DNA of 64,000 bases from Dichotomocladium elegans (lineage: Eukaryota > Mucoromycota > Mucoromycetes > Mucorales > Lichtheimiaceae), in assembly GCA_025716815.1 (NCBI GenBank), contig JAIXMN010000018.1:186001-250000 (forward strand), written 5' to 3'. The notes under the pieces are model-generated. The model did not search any database and had not been told where the DNA came from. It saw nothing but the letters and a program-made list of their open reading frames with translations. Numbering within the stretch: the first letter of the stretch is position 1; every line of letters starts with the position of its first letter. Position numbers and translations under genes: made by a program. Shown here piece after piece: positions 22,999 to 34,266 of this stretch.

Positions 22999-24808
22999 TT
23001 ATATAGTGGGAGTAGCAGTAATGTCGCATTGGAGCTTTTCGTCTATTACGGCTCCCAAAGGTTCGATTGATCTGTGGATTAGAATCTCTTCAGGAACATG
23101 CTGTTCATTCTTGGAGCGTATTGGCGTTGAAGGAGAGAATATCCCGTCAAGCAATTCACTCAATGTGACGATCCCCAGAGGAACTATGTTGTGGAGCTGT
23201 TTCATGGATGCTGCTGAACCTCCATGACGAAATATCCGATTGTCACGTAAGCCTGGTGCGCTGCTCAAGTCGTTGCTATCATCCAGTGAATAGATCAATG
23301 CCATTTGACCTAGAGAGCATGGTCATGTATAATATAAAGTCAGATAGTTGAATTTTTGTCTTAGAATCATTTGTTTTCTCAGATAAGTTAACTTGCTTGG
23401 CTCTGTTGCTGCTAAGATCTGCAAGAGACAGACGGCAGAAGCGGATGATGGAACACAAAGAACTGGTTCTAATGTGAGTTTGCGGAGCGGTATCTTCTCT
23501 GATAGGCTCTGTAGAACGATTGACTGCAAAGTAGACGGCATACGCATTATGAGCATCAAACATTCTTTTCGCCTCATGTCATATTGTTGACTCTTGTATG
23601 TTACTTTTGTTTGGAGTATCCCCTGAATTTTTGGATGTCCATCCTCCTTAGAGCTATACACTGGTACAGCTGGCATTCCACTCTTTAGAATAGCGTTTGC
23701 TGTCTCGATTGTGAGCAATGTGTCCATGTCGAGCATTAACAGCGGCGTTGGCTGCCTATGCACGGATCGTTTAGATGATTTGCTGAAGGCCACCAAGTCC
23801 CCGGTGTTTTTCCCAGAGAGGTCGAGCACACTTTGGAGAATCTCAACCGTGTTTTTCTCCAGTGGACCGTCTCTCAAAGGGTCGCCGTGAAGGTGTATTA
23901 GCTCACTCAATTCTGGTGTGTCCAAATCGATCCTTTTTTAGTGAAATTTTGCATACCACTTACGCGCGTAGTAGAGGCAGATACTCATTGATGATGATAC
24001 CTGATTTACCGTACATAAATCCGCGGTGTTTGCCGAGTATCAAATCGAGAACTTTGGCCATTGGCCAAGCAATGAGATACCATATGAATATCAGGACGCG
24101 TACCGGGATGGCAAAGAAAGCACCAATGGCAAGGCCATAACGGGAACAGATGGCCTGTGGTAGAATCTCTGAGAAGACTACGATGAGCGCAGTAGAGATA
24201 ATGATCGCGACATAACCTGTCATGCATTTTTATTTTATCCATCGTCATAGTACGTCACTTTTCCCCCTTTTTCTAATTGTTAGTATTTTTACTCTACCTT
24301 TGCCGAAGAGACTATCGCATAAAATCGGGAGTGTCTCGTTGAGTACCGTGTTGGTCAGGAGCAACGAAGTGAGTAGTAAATGGCCATTTTTTCGGATGGG
24401 AATAATCCGAGATGCATATTTGCGCTGTTGAGGCGTACCAGCTGCAGAGATGATGGCTAGATTGGTTGCATCTTGAGAAAGCTAAAATACGCGAAACAAG
24501 CAGAGTTAGGGCCAATCGAGCGATACCAATTGGGTCAATGATGGCGCACATACAAGACCAAGTGTAAGCCCTAAATATAGGTATATATCGTTTTGTAGTT
24601 TACCGAACTGTATTGATTCATTCAATGTCCCCATTGTACCTGCAACAATGCCACTGCAAGTGATAAGAGCGCCGATGGCCAAAATATGAAGCCAAAAAGT
24701 AGTCGATAATGAAACAATCGTCTCATCTGTCTCTGCCGAGACAAGGTTTGTACAAATCAGTAGGAGCAAGAAGGATTTGAATGTTATCCGTATAGCAGTG
24801 GAAGGCAT
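22999..24808 (-). CDS. CNNM/Mam3-type membrane protein (DUF21 plus CBS pair)
   Basis: Family members (CNNM in animals, Mam3 in yeast) take part in divalent-metal homeostasis, Mam3 at the vacuole. Exons: 24808-24640, 24570-24527, 24481-24298, 24216-24001, 23912-23605, 23523-23397, 23309-22999; 452 aa. A signal peptide (MPSTAIRITFKSFLLLLIC) precedes the DUF21 region: SGIVAGLTLGL, then LTNTVLNETLPIL, FSEILPQAICSRYGL and a further membrane span. The loop SELSELIHLH leads to two CBS-like repeats (MLDMDTLLTIETANAIL with VPVY, and KIPLRKLTLEPVLCVP). QMALIYSLDD and PLGIVTLSELLDGIF follow. The intron 23396-23310 seems to be GC-AG; no GT site keeps frame. An upstream in-frame Met (24895) would add a hydrophobic leader and is less likely. 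Confidence 0.85.
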
Positions 24809-25013
24809 TATTAGAGATATACAGCCAAAACAGAAGTACGAGACGAAAGGATGGGAAAATAAAGAAGGGAAGAAAGAGAGGGAGAAACGGATCAAGGGTC
24901 AATATTAAGGGGGTGAGGAACGACTTGGACGCACTTGACTCGTATTTTTGCTGTTGTCACATGGTCTTTTTACTGATATGCATTTACTATTTTCAATATA
25001 TGGTATTCTCTTT

Positions 25014-28000
25014 CTAATTGCTCTCGCAGCGATTGCTGCAGGCACTACTATTGAAATCTTCAACCGCCATGCTGTCTTTCAAGTGATCTAACCATATTGC
25101 AACGGCTTCAATGGACATAGGTGTATATTCTGCGCAATGCTGAAATTCCGTCATTTGGTAGAAAGTCTTGTACTGATCGAGAATATTCACCTAATGCAGG
25201 TCAAACCAACCCCCGGCGGTGTTTTCAGCCAACACATACACAATTTGAGTGATGGATAAACAATACCTGTATTGGCTTCATTAGGATTTGCTCAATTTTG
25301 TAATCAGCAACGTATTCGTGCAACTTCTTCACGACAAATCGTATCCTTTCGCTTGCAGATTCCTTAAATTGATCCATTGTTTCGCGGATATTATCGGCAA
25401 AAGACCCAGCCGTTTCTTTGTTATGTGACGATCCAGTTACTGATGCCTAAATATGCATACGGTGAGATTTGCCGCGCTGGATTCATCTTGGATTTGCTCA
25501 CTTTAATCATGAACTTTGTCAACGGTTCAACCGCACCATGAACACAGTCGGATATAAAATCTTCGCAGACCCTCTTCAGCTCTCGGTCAATTTCTCTTCT
25601 TGAATCTAGACTGATCTCGACTACTCTGGGCATCCCACGCTGTGCAAGTCCAATAAGCGTGTTCGGGTTAAAAATTAAGGACCGGTTCTGTTGCAAAGAA
25701 GTAAGCGTATCTAAAGATAATAATGTTATACACTCTGAGAAAAATCGACATGTCTACGCAGACTTGCCTGTAACATGTGAAAAATCGAGCTCTTTTCCAC
25801 AATGAACTAGATTGACCTCAAATGGTGCAAGCTGCTCCTTTAGCACAAGCAAATGCTTGATCATAAACAGCTGTCCATCGAGCCGTGACTAGTTACATTT
25901 CCTGAGTATATAAGCATAATACAGATGGCAATGAAGCTAAAGCGTCCCTACCTTTCTGGCGATGATCACCTCATATGCCTTTCTTAATGATTCATTGCAT
26001 AGAGACACAGCTTCCTGAGCAATATCTTCGAATACGACAGTCTAATAAAAATATGATTTAAAAGGCCAATTCATGAGGCACATGTAGGCTATTACCTGGA
26101 CACAATGATAAAGCTTTGAAAGAATCCACAGCGTTTTCTGGAGCGTGGGAAACCACCCAAGGGAAGTATTTGTTCCTTCGCGTAACGACAGATCTTTCTC
26201 CCCCTTTACATCATCCGTATGCTTCATAATGGCACTTTGGGAATCTGATTCATCTTCAGTCATAACTGTCAACGTCGCTGGGAGCTCTTTGTTAGGTTCT
26301 TCGATTGCGTTCGGTCCGTCAAGGACAACAGAATTTTTTTGGGCATTTGCAGTAACTTCTATTTCACCCGTCATGAACTTATGCAAAAATTTACCCTTCC
26401 TTATTAATTGCTTTACCTGAGACTGCACGGAGCTCATAGTCTTCAGGCTTGGGTTGATAGCTCTGGATCTCATTATGAATGTATGCTTGTGCACGGAAGA
26501 CAAGACGACCTTGGGCATCCTCAAGCACATTTGCAATCAAATGGCCGAATTCAAGCATGTGCTGGCTATCATTGTCGTTGTTTTCCGCTAATATTTAGAT
26601 TGGATACGTGAAAGGCATTTGGTAAGCATTTAAAATTTGAAGCAGGTAGTTTTTACGTACTTGCAAGTTCGCTTTCTCGTGCAACGTACATTTGGAAAAT
26701 GTTGCATAATTCCGACAAGGTAAATATGTCATTCTCATGGATAATCCGAGTACGTAAATAATCGTAAAGATAGCTGGTAAGCATTTCCAAATAAGAGCTA
26801 TAAGGGGTATTCACATTCGCTTATAAGTAAGTCAATTCTTTGGGTTATAATTTGCGTGGCTGTCATTTTTTACAACGTATGGTACCCACTAAAGATCATC
26901 GTCGCCACTCGGAAAGAGGTTGAAAAATAGATTGAACTCATCCAAGCATAAACCCATCATATAAGCGCATCCATTGCGAGTCTGCAGCGACCTTAGTTAG
27001 CTTGACTTAATATCACCGGTACCTTCTCATTTGATTTTACAAATGCCAATAAGTCACCATGATTAGGACCAAATTCCTGAATCTTTCGTGAAATCACCGG
27101 ACCAAGAAGATTCTGCCTTGTTTGAAAATATGCGTTTATGATGTCCTGATAAAGGGATTGGTATCTATTCAAGATTCATGAGACATCTGTACTCCTTATC
27201 GAATAGACACGGAAACCACTTACTCTTTATGTCCTTCGCATCGTTTGGCAAGCTCAATACTCAACGGTTTTATAGTAGATGAGAGCATTCGGAATTTTAC
27301 GTATAGAAGTGTTGTCTGCTTGCTCATGGACTGCAAATCTGATGACTGGCAGGGACAACATAAATCCCATAGCATACATCCCTCTAAAATCATCATTATT
27401 TTACCTTTGTCGAAAGCTTTTTATACACGTCATATCCAAGTGTTTTGACAGATGCTACCAAATACATCTTGATAACGGTCATGCCCCGGGTCATGCATTG
27501 TCGGAATCGCATCAAATACAACTCAGCATCCCGATACTTCAGCTAAATGAAGGATCCTCATTCAAGTTAGTTCAAAAACCCGCTTTCCTTGCAATAGATG
27601 AAGGATGTTTTACATGTTGTTGCATGTACTCGATACAGTCGTCTAGTTTTTGAAGCATGGGAACGAAGTCTGGATGTAGGCACACGCCTTCGCCGGGCGA
27701 GTTGAACAATTTTGCGATAGGTTCTAGCTGGTTGAAATATGCTAGACGATCAGCCAGGGCATCGGCCAGACGCGTGAGACGTTCCTGCTCATTCAGGAGG
27801 GTTTCACATGCGGTCTGGAGCGATCGAGTCCGCTCTTCCACAAATCCATATTCGTCGTCGAGATGGTCGAATAAGCCAGTCGTTTCTTTGAGGTCATCGA
27901 GAAACACATCGCATGACTGACGGTAAAGAGACACAACCTTAAGGTAGTTTCTAATTTCCCAATAATATAAGAATAAGATCCAATTATTCGCATGGTTCTA

Positions 28001-28531
28001 CTATTACATGTTCCCCATAATACACTTATGGATATATATACCTGTAAACATCTTCTTGATCCTTTTCCATCTCGGACTCCATGCTCGCAAACCAATCAAA
28101 GAATTGCTGGAGTGTCTCAATGGGTTTGTCCGCACCAATTTCCTGCACTGATCGAGTCTGAGCTTCAGAGCCAGCGACACTGGCTTCAATGAGGAGGTTA
28201 GTGCTTGAACGCGGTCGTGTGGATAAGGCATTTAGCCGACTGGTCAGAGCTCCCGCATTAAATGGCGTTATTAGCTGAGCATTCGAGAACGAGTCCGGAG
28301 TGTGTAGGCCGGATAATCGACCTACGGCAGGAGACGAAGAGGTCTTGTCACGTTTAGATTTGAAGAGTGGCCTTCCATTGACGCGAACAAGAATAGAGTT
28401 ACCCAATTCGACGGCAAAGGAAGTTCTGCGCAGGCGTCCTGAAGGTCGTACACACTCTGAAGTTCATTTTCGGAAAGCTGTGTTTTTTCTTCCCAATCCT
28501 CTAGTGAAATTCCACGAATGACTCTGGTCAT
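25014..28531 (-). CDS. COG3: Conserved oligomeric Golgi complex subunit 3
   Basis: COG3 (Sec34) is a core subunit of the COG tether for retrograde vesicles at the Golgi. Fifteen exons were traced: 28531-28403, 28343-28042, 27950-27614, 27542-27405, 27330-27224, 27164-27023, 26981-26890, 26797-26661, 26587-26417, 26358-26096, 26041-25952, 25888-25768, 25710-25502, 25446-25267, 25190-25014. They join in phase to 864 aa, close to fungal COG3. The Sec34 domain is clear (EERTRSLQTACETLLNEQER; LNSPGEG; ELYLMRFRQCMTRGM). Later landmarks are LGPVISRKIQEFGPNHGDLL, LVFRAQAYIHNEI, GWFPTLQKTLWILSKLY and NPNTLIGLAQRGMPRVVE. The intron 25767-25711 appears to be GC-AG (ACAG|GCAAGT); the rest are GT-AG. Intron density here is the highest in the window. 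Confidence 0.95.
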
Positions 28532-29009
28532 CGGAGGATGTGGGTTGGGGAAGTGTAATAAAAGTGGAATGGGGTCCAGGCGGAGACTGGTGGTATTTTT
28601 CACTAAGAAAATAGCGTAGCACGAAATACACAATTTCTCGAAATCAAAGCTCGCAGGACGACAAGTGAAAACTCTTTTACAGGGAATAAAATGTCGCACG
28701 AAAGCTCGGCAAACATACCTCCACAAAAGTACCTCGTACATATTCATCATTCTGAAATAAATATAAATATGGACAGGATTATGCTGATGAGCATGGCTGC
28801 CCTGGATCAATAGACCACGTCATTGATGAGAAGACATAGTCATTTCAATTTCTTTGCTCCCACACGGAATATGTACAAAATCTATAATGTAATAACTCTG
28901 AGCTCCTTGCCACAGATATTTCCAAGCGAAAAGATGCAGATGTTCTGACGAAGAAGCAGATCTGACCCGCGATTCCATAGCTTACACTGGCCAAGAATAG
29001 GTCGGATAT
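28532..29009. other. COG3 promoter side
   Basis: Upstream region of COG3. An open frame continues for 93 codons in front of the chosen COG3 start without similarity to the family, so it is taken as 5' flank. The right end grades into the transposase relic. No other feature seen. Confidence 0.4.
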
Positions 29010-29820
29010 TTCGAGCTGGTGTTTGAGAAGGCAGTGAGTGCATCAGTTGCTGCAAAGCAGCCAGGAACCCGTGTTCGTTCAACACAGCAATGGATATTAC
29101 TTCGAAAAGGACTGCGAAAGTATTTTTAAGAAGCGTAGACGTAGAGGGTCTTTCACTCATTCTCAATGAAAAGCATAGGAATGCTTTTTAAAAATTGGTG
29201 GATGAGAATCCATCAATTTCCCAAGAGCAACTGATGGCGCAACTGATACAGAGGTTTGAGGGCCTACGTATCCAACTTTGAAAAAGATTCGGTTTCATCC
29301 TGTAGACAGGAATAGCGATGCAAAAATCCAAGAGCGCCTTGATTGGGTCCGTCGATGGGGCATGGCCGACATAGACTTTTAAACAACCCCCTTTTTCCTT
29401 GATGAGTTTAGACGCCTCATTAACATGAACCCAAACATAGCATGTGCACGAAAAAGACTTCTGCAATAGTTACAGTGCTAAAACCATCAGTGAAAACAGC
29501 TACAACCTTAGGAGCAATATCAGAGTTAGGTGTCATTATACGTAGCTTGCTGACCATTTAGCCATCCTCCAGAAAAAGAAAGAAAACGACGCAATCTGAA
29601 TTTACAAGGAAAGGATGTGTAACTGAACATTATCTCGGCTTCCTTAAGCCTGTGGTGGATGAAATGGATAAGTATAAATATATGAAGGGCAATTATTTGG
29701 TAGTGGATAATGCATTTATTCATAAGGATGAGAATATCTAAATATACATTTTTGAGTCTCAAGGATATTGGTGCGTCTGTCTTCCATTCTGCTCTCCTGA
29801 CTTATATACCAGATACCACG
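29010..29820 (+). pseudogene. Tc1/IS630-like transposase relic, truncated
   Basis: Plus-strand pieces in changing frames follow the family order: the HTH start (EKAVSASVAAKQ, about 29020), DENPSISQEQLMAQLIQRF (about 29200), a piece ending in DEMDKYKYMKGNYLVVDN (about 29655), and GYWCVCLPFCSPDL (about 29766). Several stop codons and frame changes separate them, so it is dead. The relic stops at the 'SPDL' position; the EQFW part of the usual SPELNxxEQFW motif is absent and is replaced, in the same frame, by the nuclease-like relic that follows. Confidence 0.7.
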
Positions 29821-30231
29821 AGCCTATCCACGGTGTAGGCTTTCGGAGGCTATTGAAGAAGAACAATTGCAATGTGTATTTAATTGACGAGTACAAAAAC
29901 AGCAAGTGCTGCCCCATCTGCGGTAATGAGTCTCTCACTACCTTCAAAATGGTGCCAATCCACGCCCATATCAACGACTCGACAATCCAGTCACGCTCTA
30001 CCATGGCCTATTACGGTATGAAAGGATATCTGAATGCGTATATTTTTCCAAGATTTTCTAATATCTATTGAAACACCAATAGATGTTCAAATCAGAACTA
30101 TCCAGCAGGCATTGCAGAAGGCGTTCGTCGACCAAGTTTTGGAACTGGGATCTGGCGGCGGCTTTTAACATGCAGCATATCCTCCGTGTTCTTCGGAAAG
30201 ATGGTATCATCCCAGCAATGTTTCAGTGAAG
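29791..30231 (+). pseudogene. OrfB/Fanzor-like (TnpB family) nuclease relic, C-terminal part
   Basis: The frame runs from the Tc1 relic straight into RYHEPIHGVGFRRLLKK, VYLIDEYKNSKCCPICGN and LTTFKMV. This is the order seen at the end of TnpB/Fanzor proteins: last RuvC helix, then zinc ribbon. After a frame break come NPRPYQRLDNPV and YHGLLR. A likely intron (about 30020-30082, GTATGA...CAATAG) leads to RCSNQNYPAGIAEGVRRP, then a second frame break and KFWNWDLAAAFNMQHILR to a TGA stop at 30229-30231. The usual pattern here is 'CxNQNC ... WNRDLAA', so the second zinc Cys is Tyr and the Arg before the final catalytic Asp is Trp. It is therefore inactive. The N-terminal two thirds are missing. 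Assignment is by motif order; the exact subfamily is not settled. Confidence 0.6.
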
Positions 30232-30475
30232 AAGTACTGCACAAGCGTCTGCAGCTCGTGGAAGGCCACGCTCACCTGAATCAGAGCAGTGGAACGTGAG
30301 ACCACGGCGGATAAGGCCAGGAAGACCACGACGTACACGCTCAGACCGATCGGGACGGCCATGACTCCAACCAATAATTTTCCGCGTCGGTTATCGCTGA
30401 CGCACTCAGAATAACCACAGCCCTTGTGGTAAGTGTTGGTCCCTTGGAAGAACGTTGTGTTGTAAGATCACGGGT
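30190..30475 (-). other. GC-rich coding-like fragment, membrane-protein exon remnant
   Basis: On the minus strand an open frame runs from about 30470 to a TGA at about 30223, some 80 codons with no stop. It has a hydrophobic segment (GVMAVPIGLSVYVVVFLALS) preceded by a Cys-containing stretch (GCGYSECVSDNRRGK). G+C is clearly higher than in the flanks and third positions favour G/C, as in the active genes of this window. It overlaps the end of the nuclease relic. CAG|GTGAGC at about 30279 could be a splice donor. I do not recognise the protein. Confidence 0.3.
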
Positions 30476-32000
30476 ATGATGAAAAAGTAAAGTTTTCTGT
30501 TAGCTAACATACTTAATCTATGAATGTGAAATCTTTTTACCTATTGATATGTGTCTCTTTTGGTATTTTATACGCTTTTTTTTTTATCTTGTGAACGACT
30601 TCAATTTTGGAAAATTGTTAATTGTATTAACTTATGGTCTGTTGTTAATATGGGTGCGGAAATTGCCTAGTAAAAAATAGCCTAAAAGACCAGCTTACTA
30701 ACGCTTATTAAAGACAAAGTAATCTGATTCGTAATGGGGACCCTCCATCGATTCATATCCATTGGGAAGAATCCATACTGGTAAATTGATAGACTACTTT
30801 ACATAGATGTCATGGCTAATATACACGCATTATTAGAGACTAGAAGGAGTTGCCGGATTCTTTCATTATCTTATAGCCTTTATTCGGTAGACACCCCAAG
30901 AACTAGATGGCGATGTCATGTAGAATACGGGCATCGCAAATTGGCCTGTCATAGTGGGTCTTACTGGTGCTTTCTTTTCGAAATGAACCTCTACAGATAT
31001 TAAACTTCGATTAAATGCTTCCCCGCTTTCACCCTTAGGTCTAATTCGGATTTGGGGACAATATCGCTCGTCCTCCTCTTGTTCCTGTAACGGCGGGGTA
31101 CCATTGCACCTCTTCAATGAGATATTTCGCAGATTTTAACTCTCTTATGCCTTTTGGTTAGGGCCACTCATGTTGCGAATGTGGGTACACTTAATTTAAT
31201 GCTTTGCTTTTCCTTCTTGTTACACGTGGAATGGTCGGGCGAGCTATGTACTTTTTATAGTCAAAGAATTGTTTAAAAAATGATTACTTAAGAAGGCAAG
31301 TTGAGCAATCGATCCTTCCTAGTTATGCGATCAACGCACCATAGATTTATTATTAAAGTCATTGGTCTTCTCGTAGCGTTCGCGCTTCCTCCACGCTCTA
31401 TATCAGACACTATTCATAAGTACTCGCACAACAGTGTGTCGTACTATTACACATGACTTGAGATAATTTCCTAACACGCTCCTCTTCAATGGTGTACATG
31501 GAGCTAGGAACACAAGCCGGAGGATCTGTGGTAACAATGGTGGGAAGAGAATTGATGATCGACTCGCTATAAGTCTACCATAGCTACTCTGATCGCAAAT
31601 CATATGAAAAGAGAGTCGTTTATATTTAATAACAAGGATCTCGTCCTAAAGACTCGATTTTGGCTCTTTTGGTTTTTACCTAGCGTCTAGCTCTCTATCA
31701 TCAATAACAGCTGTCATAGCCCTACTGTTCATAACGCTGCACTTCTACAGACAGTACTGAGCAGGCTTATCGACTTATCCACCTCTTCTACAGCATGTCT
31801 CGACTGTCCTCCCATTCCAACGTTACGAAGCCCGCTAACTGGTAATAATTGGAGGACCATGCTCGAGGACTACCGCTTGTATCACCGCTGCCACCCTGGT
31901 CCGAAATCATATAAAAAGAGAGTTGTTTTTATTCAATAAAGAGGATCCCGTCTCAAAGACTCGATTTAGCCCTAACGGTTTTAACACCTGCACTAACTCT
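30476..32000. other. Gene-poor interval with a direct repeat
   Basis: AT-rich. Minus-strand frames at 31117-30866 (83 codons, starting MKRCNGTPP) and 31603-31403 have no recognised domain. A direct repeat is present at about 31585-31720 and 31900-32020 (listed separately). Nothing else could be supported. Confidence 0.35.
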
Positions 32001-32020
32001 CTAACCACTACAACAGCAAC
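31585..32020. repeat. Direct repeat pair, spacing about 315 bp
   Basis: About 75 bases are shared in the same orientation: 'aaatcatat.aaaagagagt', then 'aaagactcgattt' with the same spacing at 31597-31670 and 31905-31970. The right copy abuts the stop codon of the 296-codon frame at 32001, so the unit looks like a partial tandem duplication of that gene's 3' flank. Similarity beyond the core is weak. Confidence 0.5.
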
Positions 32021-32891
32021 TATGTATATCTCTCTTGTATCGTCCGGTCAGTTTTTTAAAGCCCTTGTTGAAGTAAATGAAACACGCTACGTCAGGGTCG
32101 TCGTTACTCGGGTAATTGTAGTATATGATACCACGTTCGATACGTGAAATAGGGCCTAATGCTTGTGTGCATCTCACTCCTTTGTATCCCAGGTCTACGC
32201 ATAGGTTGATAAGCCACATGGCATGTTCTACAGGTCCACGAATATAAAGCCTTCCTCTGATCTTCTTCATGTGTTCAACTCCGTTGATTTCGATAAACTT
32301 CCGGAGTTCCTCCATACAACCTCCAAATCCTTGTACCAAATCGCAGACGATGTAGTTCACGTCGGTGACCTGGCCTGATGTAATTACAGCCAGTCTCTCT
32401 GCCAAAGTGGCTCTGAAGTAAGGGTTGAATTCCTCTTCGTCAGATGCTTCTTCGTCAGACCCGTCATCCGTGTCCCGCTCGTCGAAGTCCGATGGAGCTG
32501 CAAGGATGTATTCTGAAGGATCCACTATTCTGTACTGGCGTTTGGTATATTCATCTGCTTGTATATTATCTGCCCCCCATCTAAACGGCCTCCCGCAGGA
32601 AATAATGTACGCGTAGTTACTGAACCAGGAATTCCACATAATGCACACTCTGCGAACGAGGAATGGATCAATGGTAAGAGTAGCCTTGACGATAGGGACA
32701 TCTGGGTCCGGGTATATCTCTCGAATGTGGTGTAGCATCCGGATGTCACCACCAGTTTTTAAGACCTGTATCAACACCGCGCTTATGCCGCCGTCGCGAA
32801 GTAACTGTCGATGACTGGGTTTCCTGTCTACGGCAAGCAGGAAGTAGGAACCGGCGAATACACCAATGGCATCCAATAGTTCAGGTATCAT
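32001..32891 (-). CDS. Orphan protein with acidic tract, 296 aa
   Basis: Single uninterrupted frame with Met at 32891 and stop at 32001, standing alone in a transposon-rich zone. It begins MIPELLDAIGVFAGSYFLL and contains a long acidic run (FDERDTDDGSDEEASDEEEF, about residues 140-160). Further Trp- and Cys-containing segments such as LVRRVCIMWNSWF lie upstream of it. A regular mix of hydrophobic and polar residues suggests a folded protein on both sides of the acidic linker. I recognise no family. It could be a complete single-exon gene, an exon of a larger gene, or a captured piece. Confidence 0.5.
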   Translation of the reverse strand: MIPELLDAIGVFAGSYFLLAVDRKPSHRQLLRDGGISAVLIQVLKTGGDIRMLHHIREIYPDPDVPIVKATLTIDPFLVRRVCIMWNSWFSNYAYIISCGRPFRWGADNIQADEYTKRQYRIVDPSEYILAAPSDFDERDTDDGSDEEASDEEEFNPYFRATLAERLAVITSGQVTDVNYIVCDLVQGFGGCMEELRKFIEINGVEHMKKIRGRLYIRGPVEHAMWLINLCVDLGYKGVRCTQALGPISRIERGIIYYNYPSNDDPDVACFIYFNKGFKKLTGRYKRDIHSCCCSG

Positions 32892-33725
32892 GTCGCTGAT
32901 TTTTTAGGCGGGTGGTAGCCGTATGAGTTATCAGGGAGAACAGGGATTCAAATATGGATAAATAAGATTGGAGACCCGTTTAATTCAAGCTATATACATA
33001 CATATATATATATCCTAATTGGCCATTGGTAGTACTGCTGTAAATGATGGTACGTTTTGTTTCTCAGGCTGCTGCTGGTGCTGCTGCTGGTGCTGCGGTT
33101 GGTGCTGCGGTTGCAGATGCGGGGGTCTCAGTGGTGTTTAGAAGGTTTTTTTTGGAAGTACGTATGGACGGTCAGAAAAAGATGAGACTCGTAAATGTCT
33201 TTTATTCTAAAAGTCGGATCAAGAACCTCCGTCTCGACACAAGAGTCTATTATCTATAAGATCCTTAGAAGAGATCTCAATTGGAGTCTACCAGGTGCTC
33301 TGTCAAAGCATGTGTACTGTGAAACAGTAGCACTGTTACAATATCCTCATGTGTACAGGTGCCCGGTATCAGTGTTTACATGCCCGAAGTCCATTTCAGA
33401 CCATCCTCACCTCGGGAAAATCTCATAAACCCCCCATAGGGGAAACATAAAGGTAAAGAGACCGTGGAAGTGGATACGGCTGTAACGCGATATCCTGGAT
33501 CCTTCATTCTGTAATCACCCATTGGACGGCTTTTCGTGACTTCACAGACGCTATAGTGTGTTCTCTAACCCTTATAAAGGATCTCCTCTTGCAACTCATA
33601 ACAAAAGCCCTGAAATCCCACTGTAATTTCCTATTCACACTTAATAGTTAATTCTTGGCTTCTCAGTGTCTAAATAATAAGGACAACCCTTGTTTTTCCG
33701 CCACTGGGATTCCCAAAGTTGCATT
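32892..33725. other. Intergenic stretch with Ala-coding GCT repeat
   Basis: At 33065-33118 a (GCTGCTGGT)-type imperfect repeat encodes an Ala/Gly/Val run inside a 71-codon plus frame (33044-33259). A TA-rich tract sits at 32993-33014. No gene recognised. Confidence 0.35.
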
Positions 33726-34266
33726 TCAGAGCCTAGTGTTCGTGCTACATGGCAATTGTACGCGGATCCAGTTGATCACGTTTTCGTGCAGCATCACACC
33801 CAAGAAATTAGTGGGACTGATTCTGATCCCATCGGGAAGTGTATCGATCCTCATATTGAAAGGTTCTACGCCAAGCAAACCAATGTTTGCAACTGTAGTG
33901 AGATATAAAGCTCCTTTGGTGCTGTGACCAACCCATTGTAATCCATTGTCAAAGCATGCTTCCTCGCTGTTTGGCCGGCACAAATTGTCTGCAGAGTAAT
34001 AATATTAGTGTGAAGCAAATCCAAGCCATACGCATACCTCCTTTTGGCCAGCTAAGATCATCGTCATTTGGCGCGGAATTCATGGCAGGGATGGAAAAAT
34101 GCGAAATTCCGTAAGCTGCTGTCCATGCGCATGGCGCGTAATGAGACGGACTAACAGGGCGTGCCGTGTGAGTCGAACCAGCATCGACAACCAAAGAACC
34201 TTTAGAAAGGCCACAATTGTTTTTGAAATCATCAGGCATGGCTTCACATGGGAGTTCTAACTTCAT
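33726..34266 (-). CDS. Two-exon orphan frame, about 163 aa
   Basis: Exon 34266-34038 ends with a GTATGC donor after PNDDDLSWPKG; exon 33988-33726 follows a CTCTGCAG acceptor and continues DNLCRPNSEEACF. The junction keeps frame and the intron is 49 nt. The product is rich in Cys, Gly and Asn and looks like part of a secreted protein (SPSHYAPCAWTAAYGISHF; TTVANIGLLGVEPFNMRID), but there is no signal peptide at the chosen Met, so upstream exons may be missing. GVMLHENVIN resembles a zinc-protease helix but lacks the second His. I do not assign a function. Confidence 0.35.

Noticed and set aside
24809..24895. Upstream Met at 24895 as start of the CNNM-like protein
   Set aside because: Would place about 29 Phe/Ser-rich residues, translated from a promoter-like pyrimidine tract, in front of a normal signal peptide.
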